NCBI RefSeq assembly: GCF_001431295.2
Contig: NZ_LKAJ02000001.1
Location: 1,426,001 to 1,490,000 of the forward strand
Length of the DNA stretch: 64,000 nt
Direction of reading: 5' to 3'
Origin: Candidatus Berkiella aquae
Lineage (GTDB): Bacteria > Pseudomonadota > Gammaproteobacteria > Berkiellales > Berkiellaceae
Shown: piece after piece, positions 52,456 through 61,234 of the stretch
How the letters are laid out: every line of letters starts with the position of its first letter
Position numbering within the stretch: position 1 is the stretch's first letter
Notes under the pieces: generated by a model
Told to the model about the DNA's origin: nothing
The model's input: the letters and a program-made list of their open reading frames with translations, nothing else
The model's database searches: none
Program-made: the position numbers and the translations under genes

Positions 52456-52900
52456 TGCCCGCCGTAGCTGAATCACACGGAAGCTTAAGCCTAGGCGGAT
52501 TCGCGAAGGCTGGGCTGCTCATTTACGTGTTTGTAAACTGCGCTGCTACAATTCAAAATTCCGTCATTGCTGTAAAGGTTACATAATTCGTTTATAAAAA
52601 TTGCAAACAGTTAAAGCAGCGGAAGCTACGATAATAGCCCCAGGTAAAACGAACGAGCCGTTAGGCAAGTGAGTGGAACCCGGGGTAAAATGAGACTCTA
52701 TCATTTGAACTGCGGCAGCAGTGAAACAAAGATAGTTCCACCGGTCCCCCGGTTAGAATGAGTGGGGTAAATTCTATACCCCGGATTTCAAGCAGTTTTG
52801 CTATCGCAAAATGCTTTGCATCCGGGGCTAGCAACTGTGGTTGCTGCCGCAACCAATTTATCAACGAATTATGTAACCTTTACAATTACGAGCGTAGCGA
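52456..52900. repeat. Repeat-rich intergenic region (R3 and R2 copies, long hairpin)
   Basis: R3 copy at 52456-52500 (ccgccgtagctgaatcac ...). R2 copy at 52615-52722 with three hairpins: GCAGC/GCTAC, CCCCAGGT with ACCCGGGG, and ACTGC/GCAGT. Then a long hairpin at 52779-52827: CCCCGGAT with ATCCGGGG outside and TTTTGC/GCAAAA inside, followed by GGTTGC-tgcc-GCAACC. Together these occupy most of the 780-base gap between ppc and the F-box-like cluster; no protein gene is visible. Confidence 0.65.
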
Positions 52901-53014
52901 AGCAATCTAAAGCTTTTTAGATCGCGTCGTTGCTACACGCATGCTGTAGAGGATTTGACGTTTATTCGAATAATTAAAATGTTCGAATACCTAGGGGTTT
53001 TGTCGGGAAAAACC

Positions 53015-53043
53015 TTGCATTTTAGTCATGTGACGAGTATATT
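53015..53043 (+). promoter_or_regulatory. Sigma-70 promoter of the first F-box-like cluster
   Basis: TTGCAT (53015-53020), 17-base spacer, TATATT (53038-53043). The duplicated leader at 57807 has TTGATT and TATGAT at the same spacing although the spacer bases differ, which supports both hexamers. GTTCGAAT lies 26 bases upstream of the -35 (52981-52988). Confidence 0.75.
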
Positions 53044-53049
53044 GCTTCT

Positions 53050-53218
53050 AACAAAATGATGAGTCTTCTCCCGAGGGAACGTAGGAGAACTGGTAATGTT
53101 TTTCATTACTTAGGACTAATAGACTAAACGGGTTCATCACTAAAGTTCATATTTTAGTGATAGACCGGATATTCCTCCTTATCTATCACTTATTTTTGAT
53201 TTGATAATGAGGTTAGTT
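53050..53218 (+). promoter_or_regulatory. Structured 5' leader with competing hairpins, copy 1
   Basis: Two early hairpins: TTCTCC/GGAGAA (53066-53089) and GTAATG-ttttt-CATTAC (53093-53109). Then three overlapping options: H1 ATCACTAAA (53136-53144) with TTTAGTGAT (53153-53161); H2 AGTGATAGA (53156-53164) with TCTATCACT (53182-53190); H3 CCTCCTTATC (53174-53183) with GATAATGAGG (53203-53212, one mismatch). H3 would hide the ribosome-binding GAGG. H1 and H2 share bases and exclude each other. The layout suggests translational or temperature-dependent control. Confidence 0.55.
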
Positions 53219-54706
53219 ATGAAACGCGGTCCCCGTCATTTTAAAAAAACAGTTGAATGCAACTCATCATCCGCACAGGTTGCATTAGGTATACCTGAAA
53301 TAGTTGCCAACATATTACATCAATATCCCCGCTATGGGCTTCGCGGTCAAAATAACCTCGTGACAGTTTCCAAAGTATGGCATGAAGCGATTAAACAATG
53401 TCATTTACAAGATGAACCAACTTTTGAAAAACTGATTGCAGATTGCTTAAAATGCCCTGAAAGTGTCATTCAAATTTTAAGGGACGACACTTTTCTCCCT
53501 TATTTATCTGAAGAGCAAATTTTAAAACTCATCAGCTGTCATAGCGAGTTTGCTATTTATTTGCTTAAAAATGATTTTATACCTATCAATCAAGAGAATT
53601 TATTGATATTAACAAAACATCATCCTCAAGTTGCCATGCATCTTTTTACCAATCCCAAATGGCGTCAAACGTTACAGCAAATGAATATCTACCTGTTTGG
53701 TTGCCAACATCTAGAAATAGCTCAATATATACTTGATAATCATTTGGGATCTGATCTGTTACATAGAAGAGAAGGCTTAAAAACCCTTGCAGAAAGCTCT
53801 CCCATCATCGCCAGAAGGATTTTCAATGATCCCGCTACTTATAGAGATTTGACAGAACATAATCTTAACGGCCCCAAATTTCTCTTTAAATATATCGAAT
53901 TGTTAATAGAGAGAAGTAATGCAGAGAGAAGTAAAGCTAATCAACCATCCGTATTATTACAGATTAATACGCCTGAAGATTTTATTAATCACTTTGAAGA
54001 TTTATCTGAGCTTGAGTTAAGCAGACTAGAGGTAAAGGTATTAGGTGAATATCATTCTGAAATTGCTATGAAAGTTATGCAAAGTGAAAGGCTTTTCAAA
54101 AAATATTGTGAAACACGCCCATACAATACTTGGGTCATAAATCATGAAGCCGTAGCGATGTGCTTTATTAAGACAGAAGCGTTTCGTGAATTTTTTGATT
54201 ATTATCTAATGAGTCGTTTATGTGAAAATCACCCTGCAGCACTTGAGTTCCTTTTTAATCAAGAAGATTTACGTATTAATATGTACGCGAATGTTTTCCT
54301 AAACAGTGATTCGCCTAATCTTCCTCTTGATAAAATAGCGATGCCTTGTCTGAAAGACCCCAATTTTAGGAGAATTTCACATGACTCACTTCTTGTAAGT
54401 TTGGGGACACATAATCCAGAAGCGGCTAAATTTATTCTGACGACAAAAGAATTGTATACCAAACTATCTGAAAACAGTGTTCGTTTAATTTGCAATAAAT
54501 ATCCTCACATTACTCAACAAATCCTCAATACTCAAAGCTTACGAGAATTAGTAAAGCCTGCTCATTTAGCAATATTAGAAGCAGTAATCATAGAACCTTT
54601 TGCCGTTGAGATATCGAAACAGGCTAAAGGTTGGGATTTACAAAGCAATAAACCGAGCAAAGAAATGGATGTCGATGCGGTTGCAAAGTTTACTTTGAAA
54701 AAATAG
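53219..54706 (+). CDS. F-box-like helical-repeat protein, family 2, member 1
   Basis: A 495-residue protein. Residues ~20-55 fit an F-box-like pattern (LGIPEIVANILHQYPRYGLR, then VSKVWHEAI). The rest is made of diverged ~29-35-residue helical units with the core H...A..IL or H...A..LF (CHSEFAIYLLKND, HHPQVAMHLFTNP, CQHLEIAQYILDN, KYPHITQQILNTQ), related to the unit of the 14.9-20.2 kb operon. The C-terminal tail (WDLQSNKPSKEM, AVAKFTLKK) is shared by members 1-4. The start at 53219 has GAGG six bases upstream. First gene of a three-gene unit. No signal peptide; effector role inferred. Confidence 0.75.
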   Translation: MKRGPRHFKKTVECNSSSAQVALGIPEIVANILHQYPRYGLRGQNNLVTVSKVWHEAIKQCHLQDEPTFEKLIADCLKCPESVIQILRDDTFLPYLSEEQILKLISCHSEFAIYLLKNDFIPINQENLLILTKHHPQVAMHLFTNPKWRQTLQQMNIYLFGCQHLEIAQYILDNHLGSDLLHRREGLKTLAESSPIIARRIFNDPATYRDLTEHNLNGPKFLFKYIELLIERSNAERSKANQPSVLLQINTPEDFINHFEDLSELELSRLEVKVLGEYHSEIAMKVMQSERLFKKYCETRPYNTWVINHEAVAMCFIKTEAFREFFDYYLMSRLCENHPAALEFLFNQEDLRINMYANVFLNSDSPNLPLDKIAMPCLKDPNFRRISHDSLLVSLGTHNPEAAKFILTTKELYTKLSENSVRLICNKYPHITQQILNTQSLRELVKPAHLAILEAVIIEPFAVEISKQAKGWDLQSNKPSKEMDVDAVAKFTLKK

Positions 54707-54713
54707 GTTGGTT

Positions 54714-56213
54714 ATGAAACGCGGTCCCGATCATTCTGAAAAAGCAACCGAATGCAACCCATCATTTGCTCAGATTGCATTGGGTATTCCTGAAATAGTT
54801 GCAAACATATTACATCACTATCCCCGTTATGGGCTTCGCGGGCAAAATAACCTGGCAACGGTTTCCACGGTATGGCATGAAGCGATGAAGCAATGTCATT
54901 TACAGGATGAGCCAACGTTTGAAAAACTGATTACAGATTGCCTAAAATGTCCTGAAGGTGTTATTCATATTTTAAGGGACGATACGTTGCTCCCTTATTT
55001 ATCGGAAGAGAAAATCTTAAGGCTCATTAGCTGTCATAGCGAGTTTGCGATTTATTTGTTGGAGAATGATGTTTTACCCATCAATCAAAAAAATTTAATG
55101 ATACTGACAAAGCATCATGCTCAAGTTGCCATGCATCTTTTGACCAATCCTAGCTGGCGTCAAAAGTTACAGAACATAAATATCTACAAGATTGGTTGTC
55201 AACATCCTGAAATTGCTCAATGTATACTCGATAATAATATGGGGAGCGAGGACAATGAGTCAAATAGAAGAGAAGGCTTAAAAACACTGGCAGAAAGCTC
55301 CCTCATCATCGCCAGAAGGCTTCTCAATGATCCAGCCACTTTAATATATTTAACAGAACCTAATCTTAAAGGACCCCTCGTTATCTATCAATATCTTGAA
55401 TTGCTGATAGAGTTTGGTAAAACCATCGAATCATTTGCATCTTTTCAGCCAAAGATAAATACATCGGAAGATTTCATCAATCACTTTGAGGCTTTATGCG
55501 AACTTGGATTAGGCGCGTATGAATTAATGGTATTAGGTGGTTATCATACTGAAATTGCACTGAAAGCTTTGCAAAGTGAAACAATTTTCGAAAAGTTTCC
55601 TGCTATTAACAAAAAATTAACCATTGATTTTTGGGCCCGCAGACATGAAATCGTTGCGATGACTATTCTTGAGACAGAATCACTTTGTAAAAATTTAACT
55701 AATTCTGAACTTGCTGATTTATGTAAAAGTCACTCTGCTGCAGCTAAGCACGTTTTTAGCACCTCTCATTTATGCGAGCGATTATACATCGGTGATTTTG
55801 TCAAGTGTATTCATCCCCGTATTGGTGAGCTGGCAATGGATATTTTGAAACTAGATATTTTTCATCCACATTTAAATGCTGGCGCCCTCATCGATGTAGC
55901 GTTGTCTAACCCTCAAGCGGCTAAAGTTATCCTGACAACAGAGGAATTTAATACCAAACTATCTGCAGTTGATATTGTTTTGATTCATAAGAAATATCCT
56001 CAAATGGTTAGAAAAATTCTCAATACCCAAAGCTTAAGAGAATTATTAGAGCCTATGCATTTAGAACTATTAGAAGTCATGAATCGTTACTTCATCATAC
56101 AACCTTTTATCACTGAGATATCCGAACAGGCTAAAGGTTGGGATTTACAAACCAATAAGCCGAGCGAAGAAATGGATGTCGTTGCGGTTGCAAAGTTTAC
56201 TTTGAAAAAATAG
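54714..56213 (+). CDS. F-box-like helical-repeat protein, family 2, member 2
   Basis: A 499-residue paralogue of the preceding gene, 7 bases after its stop, so probably cotranscribed and coupled. The first ~130 residues are nearly identical to member 1, while the middle has diverged strongly. F-box-like segment at ~20-55 (LGIPEIVANILHHYPRYGLR). Repeat cores include HHAQVAMHLLTNP, CQHPEIAQCILDN and KYPQMVRKILNTQ. It ends with the common tail AVAKFTLKK. The ribosome-binding site is weak (taggttgg), consistent with coupling. Confidence 0.75.
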   Translation: MKRGPDHSEKATECNPSFAQIALGIPEIVANILHHYPRYGLRGQNNLATVSTVWHEAMKQCHLQDEPTFEKLITDCLKCPEGVIHILRDDTLLPYLSEEKILRLISCHSEFAIYLLENDVLPINQKNLMILTKHHAQVAMHLLTNPSWRQKLQNINIYKIGCQHPEIAQCILDNNMGSEDNESNRREGLKTLAESSLIIARRLLNDPATLIYLTEPNLKGPLVIYQYLELLIEFGKTIESFASFQPKINTSEDFINHFEALCELGLGAYELMVLGGYHTEIALKALQSETIFEKFPAINKKLTIDFWARRHEIVAMTILETESLCKNLTNSELADLCKSHSAAAKHVFSTSHLCERLYIGDFVKCIHPRIGELAMDILKLDIFHPHLNAGALIDVALSNPQAAKVILTTEEFNTKLSAVDIVLIHKKYPQMVRKILNTQSLRELLEPMHLELLEVMNRYFIIQPFITEISEQAKGWDLQTNKPSEEMDVVAVAKFTLKK

Positions 56214-56220
56214 GTTGGTT

Positions 56221-57714
56221 ATGAAACGCGGTCCCGATCATTCTGAAAAAGTAACCCAATGCAACCCATCATTCGCTCAGGTTGCATTGGGTATTCCTGA
56301 AATAGTTGCTACCATTTTACATCACTATCCCCGTTATGGGCTTCGTGGTCAAAATAACCTCGTGACAGTTTCCAAAGTATGGCATGAAGCGATTAAGCAA
56401 TGGCATTTACAGGATGAGCCAACCTTTGAAAGGCTGATTGCAGATTGCTTAAAATGCCCTGAAAGTGTCATTCATATTTTAAGAGACAATACATTGCTCC
56501 CTTATCTATCCGAAGAGCAAATTTTGAGGCTCATTAGCTGTCATGGAGAGTTTGCCATTTCTTTGTTGGAAAATGATGTTTTACCTATCAATCACCAGAG
56601 TTTATTGGTACTAACAAAGTATCATCTTCAAGTTGCAATGTATTTTTTTAATGATCCACAATGGTTTAAAAGAATAAAATACAATCTCTATGCGTTTGGT
56701 TGTCAGCATCCTGAAATTGCTCAATATATACTCGATAATAATTTGACTGACGGTAATGATCTTATTCGTAGAGAAGGGTTAAATAAGCTTGCAGAAAGCT
56801 CCCTTGTCATTGCCAGAAAGCTTCTCAACGATTCTGTTACTTTTGGAAATTTAACAGAACCTACTCTTAAAGGACCTCAATTTCTCTATAAACATCTCGA
56901 ATTACTGATAGAGCTGGGTAAAACCAATGAATCATTCGCCTTTTTACACTCTCACAATGTAGAGATAAATACACCGGAAGATTTCATTAATCATTTCGAG
57001 ATTTTATGTGAGCTTGGGTTAAGCGAAAAAGAGGTAGGGGTATTAGGTGACTATCATCCTGAAATTGCACTGAAAGTTTTACAAAATGAAACAATTTTTG
57101 CAAGATATATCGGGATTAACAGGCTATTAATGATAATGGGTTGGGTTCTACGGCATGAAGTCATTGCGATGCATGTTCTTGAGACTAACAATATAAGTGA
57201 TACTCGACTGTCTGATTTGTGTAAAATACATCGTGCTGTCGCTACGCATGTTTCGAATACACCGCATTTATATAATCGACTGTGTATTAATAATTTGATC
57301 AATGGTGCTCTTCTGCTGCAAAATGCTGAACTGGCGATAGCTATCCTGAAGAGTAATACTGCTGATGAACAATTAAATATCGATGCTCTCATGCGTTTAG
57401 CATCAGGTAATCCATCAGTGGCAAAATACATTCTGACAACAAAAAAACTTTATACAAAACTGTCCGAAGCGAATGTACGTACCATTAGTAATCAATATCC
57501 TCACATTGTTAGAAAAATCCTCAATACATCAAGCTTGCGAGACTTAGTAGAGCATACTTATTTATCCATTTTAGAATCAATCGGTCGTGCGTTTGTTATA
57601 AAACCCTTTTTGGTTGATGTATCCGAAAAAGCTAAATGTTGGGATTTACAAAGCAATAAGCCGAAAGAAGAAATGAATGTTGATGCGGTTGCAAAGTTTA
57701 CTTTGAAGAAATAG
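56221..57714 (+). CDS. F-box-like helical-repeat protein, family 2, member 3
   Basis: A 497-residue paralogue, last gene of the first unit, again 7 bases after the preceding stop. It has the same conserved N-terminal F-box-like segment (here LGIPEIVATILHHYPRYGLR), followed by helical units (CHGEFAISLLEND, YHLQVAMYFFNDP, CQHPEIAQYILDN, QYPHIVRKILNTS), and the conserved tail. Its central part is closer to member 5 (shared FLHSHNVEIN/FLYSLNVEIN-type segment) than to members 1 and 2, suggesting a duplication order or gene conversion. Confidence 0.75.
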   Translation: MKRGPDHSEKVTQCNPSFAQVALGIPEIVATILHHYPRYGLRGQNNLVTVSKVWHEAIKQWHLQDEPTFERLIADCLKCPESVIHILRDNTLLPYLSEEQILRLISCHGEFAISLLENDVLPINHQSLLVLTKYHLQVAMYFFNDPQWFKRIKYNLYAFGCQHPEIAQYILDNNLTDGNDLIRREGLNKLAESSLVIARKLLNDSVTFGNLTEPTLKGPQFLYKHLELLIELGKTNESFAFLHSHNVEINTPEDFINHFEILCELGLSEKEVGVLGDYHPEIALKVLQNETIFARYIGINRLLMIMGWVLRHEVIAMHVLETNNISDTRLSDLCKIHRAVATHVSNTPHLYNRLCINNLINGALLLQNAELAIAILKSNTADEQLNIDALMRLASGNPSVAKYILTTKKLYTKLSEANVRTISNQYPHIVRKILNTSSLRDLVEHTYLSILESIGRAFVIKPFLVDVSEKAKCWDLQSNKPKEEMNVDAVAKFTLKK

Positions 57715-57806
57715 GTTTATCACGCCGAAGCGAAGACGGATTATTAGAACAATATTTGTTGAGTCACTTTAATGTTCGAATAACTAGAGATTTGTCGGGA
57801 AAAACC

Positions 57807-57835
57807 TTGATTTTTAGTTATTCAATCAGTATGAT
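57807..57835 (+). promoter_or_regulatory. Sigma-70 promoter of the second F-box-like cluster
   Basis: TTGATT (57807-57812), 17-base spacer, TATGAT (57830-57835), the counterpart of the promoter at 53015. GTTCGAAT lies at 57774-57781. Confidence 0.72.
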
Positions 57836-57841
57836 TCTTCT

Positions 57842-58010
57842 AACAAAATGATGAGTCTTCTCCCGAGGGAACGTAGGAGAACTGGTAATGTTTTTCATTA
57901 CTTAGGACTAATAGACTAAACGGGTTCATCACTAAAGTTCATATTTTAGTGATAGACTCGATATTCCTCCTTATCTATCACTTATTGCTGATTTGATAAT
58001 GAGGCTAGTC
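57842..58010 (+). promoter_or_regulatory. Structured 5' leader with competing hairpins, copy 2
   Basis: A near copy of the leader at 53050-53218. All arms are kept: H1 ATCACTAAA/TTTAGTGAT (57928-57953), H2 AGTGATAGA/TCTATCACT (57948-57982), H3 CCTCCTTATC (57966-57975) with GATAATGAGG (57995-58004). The base changes relative to copy 1 that I could see in the distal part (ccg/tcg, tttt/ttgc, gttagtt/gctagtc) fall in loops or unpaired positions. Confidence 0.55.
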
Positions 58011-59528
58011 ATGAAACGCGGTCCCGATCACTCTGAAAAAACACCCGAATGCAACATATCACCTGTCCAGGTTGCATTGGGTATACCTGAAATAGTTACT
58101 AACATTTTGCATCACTATCCCCGCTATGGCCTTCGTGGTCAAAATTACCTCGTGACAGTTTCCAAAGTATGGCATGAAGCGATTAAACAATGTCATTTGC
58201 AGGAAGAACCAACTTTTGAAAAACTGATTGCAGATTGCTTAAAATGCCCTGAAAGTGTCATTCAAATTTTAAGGGACGACACTTTGCTCCCTTATTTATC
58301 TGAAGAGCAAATTTTAAAACTCATCAGCTGTCATAGCGAGTTTGCTATTTATTTGCTAAAAAATGATATCATATCGTTGATTTACGGAAATTATATTTTA
58401 AATCCAACGAAGTTATTAACGTTGACAAAGCATCATTCTGAAGTTGCGATAACTTTTTTTACCAATCCTAAATGGCGTCAAAAGTTACTCAATATTCATA
58501 TTTATAAGTTTGGTTGCCAACATCTCGAAATTGCTCACTATATACTCGATAATAATTTACAAGACAATGATATTGGGGAAATTAGAAGTAATGGCTTAAA
58601 GAGCCTTGCAGCCAGTTTTGTTACCATCGCCAGAAGACTTCTCAATGATCCTGCCACTTTTAGAGAATTAACAGAGCCTAATCTTAAAGGACCTAAATTT
58701 CTCTATCAATATCTTGAATTGTTAATAGAAACAGCTAGAACTAATGAATCATTTGGATTTTTGTCGTCAAAGATAAATACCCCAAATGATTTTATTAATC
58801 AATTCGAGAATTTATGCGATTTGGGGTTAACTGCAGAAGAAATAAAGGTATTAGGCGAATATCACTCTGAAATTGCGATGAAAGTGTTACAAAGTAAAAC
58901 ACTTTGCGAAAAATATTTTGATCCAAAGTCATGTTTTCAGTGGGGTAAAAATCATGAAACAGTCGCAATGCATTTTCTTAAGACAGAACCACTTTGTAAA
59001 AATCTAGATGATGATATGGTTGTTGAGTTATGTAAAAAACATCCTGCTGCCGTTAAGTACGTTTTGAATACACCTGATTTATGCGAGCTAGTGTGCATGG
59101 CTTTTATTTATCCTACCAAATCTGTTGTTCATTCCCTTGATGAAATCCCGATGCATATTCTGAAAGACCCCACTCTTTGTGAAATGTTATGTGAGGTACC
59201 CCTTCTAGCATTTGGGGCATATCATCCACGAGCGGCTAAAGTTATTCTGACGACAAAGGATTTTTATACAAAATTATCAGAAGAGAAAATAAATTCCATT
59301 TGTCATAAACATCCTCATATTCTAAGAAAAATCCTCAATACACAAAGCTTGCGAGAAATGTTGGAGCCTGAACATTTAAACAAATTAGAATCTATTGATC
59401 CTCAGTTACACATCAAGCCTCTGTTAATAAAGGTATCCGAACAAGCTAAAAGTTGGGATTTACAAACCAATAAGCCGAGCGAAGAAATGGATATCGATGC
59501 GGTTGCAAAGTTTACTTTTAAAAAGTAG
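58011..59528 (+). CDS. F-box-like helical-repeat protein, family 2, member 4
   Basis: A 505-residue paralogue opening the second unit. The N-terminal ~115 residues match member 1 very closely (F-box-like LGIPEIVTNILHHYPRYGLR). It then has an insertion (SLIYGNYILNPTK) before the unit HHSEVAITFFTNP. Other cores are CQHLEIAHYILDN, KHPAAVKYVLNTP, YHPRAAKVILTTK and KHPHILRKILNTQ. It carries the common tail, ending AVAKFTFKK. The start at 58011 has GAGG six bases upstream within the duplicated leader. Confidence 0.75.
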   Translation: MKRGPDHSEKTPECNISPVQVALGIPEIVTNILHHYPRYGLRGQNYLVTVSKVWHEAIKQCHLQEEPTFEKLIADCLKCPESVIQILRDDTLLPYLSEEQILKLISCHSEFAIYLLKNDIISLIYGNYILNPTKLLTLTKHHSEVAITFFTNPKWRQKLLNIHIYKFGCQHLEIAHYILDNNLQDNDIGEIRSNGLKSLAASFVTIARRLLNDPATFRELTEPNLKGPKFLYQYLELLIETARTNESFGFLSSKINTPNDFINQFENLCDLGLTAEEIKVLGEYHSEIAMKVLQSKTLCEKYFDPKSCFQWGKNHETVAMHFLKTEPLCKNLDDDMVVELCKKHPAAVKYVLNTPDLCELVCMAFIYPTKSVVHSLDEIPMHILKDPTLCEMLCEVPLLAFGAYHPRAAKVILTTKDFYTKLSEEKINSICHKHPHILRKILNTQSLREMLEPEHLNKLESIDPQLHIKPLLIKVSEQAKSWDLQTNKPSEEMDIDAVAKFTFKK

Positions 59529-59535
59529 GTTAAAC

Positions 59536-61023
59536 ATGAAACTCGGTCCTGAACATTCCGAAAAAATAGCTGAATGCGGCCCATCCTCCGCTCAGATTGC
59601 CTTAGGCATGCCTGAAATAGTCGCCACTATTTTACATCACTATCCCCGTTATGGGCTTCGCGGGCAAAATAACCTTGCGACAGTTTCCACGGTTTGGCAT
59701 CAAGTGATTAAAGAATGTCATTTACAGGATGAGCCAACCTTTGAAAAACTGATTACAGATTGCTTAAAATGCCCTGAAGGCGTGATTCATATTTTAAGAA
59801 ACGACACTTTGCTCCCTTATTTGTCAGAAAGACAAGTTTTGAGATTAATCAGCTGTCATAGGGAGTTTGCGATTTATTTGTTGGAAAATGATGTTATATC
59901 TGTAAACAGCCAGAATTTATTGACACTGACAAAGTATCATCCTCAAGTTGCAATGCATCTTTTGTCAAATCCACAATGGCTTCAAAGGATACGAGATTAT
60001 GTCTGCTTTTTTGGTTGCCAACATCACGAAATTGCGGAGTATATCCTCGATAATAATATACGCACTGGCGATGATGAGCTTGATCACAGAGCGGACTTAA
60101 AGAGGCTTGCAGATAGCTCTCTCATCATTGCCAGAAGGCTTCTCAATGATCCAGTCATTTTTGAGGATTTAACAGAACCCAATCTGAAAGGACCGCTAGT
60201 GCTCTATAAACATCTTGAATTGTTGATAGAGTTAAGTAAAACCAATGAATCATTCGCATTTTTATATTCTCTCAATGTAGAGATAAATACACCAGAAGAT
60301 TTCATTAATCACTTTGAAACTTTATGTTCCTTTGGATTAAGTGAACAAGAAGTAAAGGTATTAGGCGACTATCATCCTGAAATTGCCATGAAATTTTTGC
60401 AAAATGAAACGCTTTGCCAAAGATTTCTTGGAGCAAACGCACAATTCATGATTAATCATTGGGCCAAACTGCATGAAGCGGTTGCGATGCATATTCTTAA
60501 GGCTAACAATGTAAACGATGTTGAACTGGCTGATTTGTGTAAAAGACATCCTGTTGCCGCTAAGTACGTTATAAATACACCCCATTTATGCAATCGACTG
60601 TGCATGAGTTATTATGGCAATTTCTTTTCTACTCAAAATGAAGAGCTGGCGATAGATATTCTGAAGACAGAGACTTTTCATCCAAAATTACATGGTACAG
60701 CCCTTTTGTATTTAGCCTCAAATGATCCTAAAGCAGCTAAAATGATCCTGACGACCAATAAATTTTGTAGAAAACTGACCGAAGCTAACGTACGTTACAT
60801 TTGTAATCAACATCTTCACATTGTTAGAAAAATTCTCAATACCCAAAGTTTGCGAGAATTAGTAGAGCCCGCTGATTTAGCAATATTAAAAGCAATGGAT
60901 CGTCAGATAATCATTAAGCCTTTGTTGTTTGGTGCATCCAAACAAGCTAAAGGTTGGGATTTAAAAGCCAATAAGCCGAGTGAAGGAGCTAAGATAAATG
61001 TGGTCACAAAATGTAGCTGTTAA
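59536..61023 (+). CDS. F-box-like helical-repeat protein, family 2, member 5
   Basis: A 495-residue paralogue, 7 bases after member 4. N-terminus MKLGPEHSEK, F-box-like LGMPEIVATILHHYPRYGLR at ~20-55, and repeat cores YHPQVAMHLLSNP, CQHHEIAEYILDN, RHPVAAKYVINTP, NDPKAAKMILTTN and QHLHIVRKILNTQ. The C-terminal tail differs from the other four: after NKPSEG the conserved DVDAVAKFTLKK is replaced by an unrelated short end (NVVTKCSC), so any signal in the tail may be lost. Function unknown. Confidence 0.75.
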   Translation: MKLGPEHSEKIAECGPSSAQIALGMPEIVATILHHYPRYGLRGQNNLATVSTVWHQVIKECHLQDEPTFEKLITDCLKCPEGVIHILRNDTLLPYLSERQVLRLISCHREFAIYLLENDVISVNSQNLLTLTKYHPQVAMHLLSNPQWLQRIRDYVCFFGCQHHEIAEYILDNNIRTGDDELDHRADLKRLADSSLIIARRLLNDPVIFEDLTEPNLKGPLVLYKHLELLIELSKTNESFAFLYSLNVEINTPEDFINHFETLCSFGLSEQEVKVLGDYHPEIAMKFLQNETLCQRFLGANAQFMINHWAKLHEAVAMHILKANNVNDVELADLCKRHPVAAKYVINTPHLCNRLCMSYYGNFFSTQNEELAIDILKTETFHPKLHGTALLYLASNDPKAAKMILTTNKFCRKLTEANVRYICNQHLHIVRKILNTQSLRELVEPADLAILKAMDRQIIIKPLLFGASKQAKGWDLKANKPSEGAKINVVTKCSC

Positions 61024-61234
61024 ATTGGTGAGTGCATAATCTGTATTAAAAATGCTGCACAGTATCATTCTCTCAAAAAAGCCTTGGGATAATAAATAGC
61101 TATACAACTAATTATACCATTATCGATTAGTTTATTATCAAACAAATTATCTATAACTGATTGCTTGAAAGTAGGCCGGATTGTAAACTCTGGGTATTAA
61201 TCATTTGCATACATCAAACTAAGGAACCATAAGA

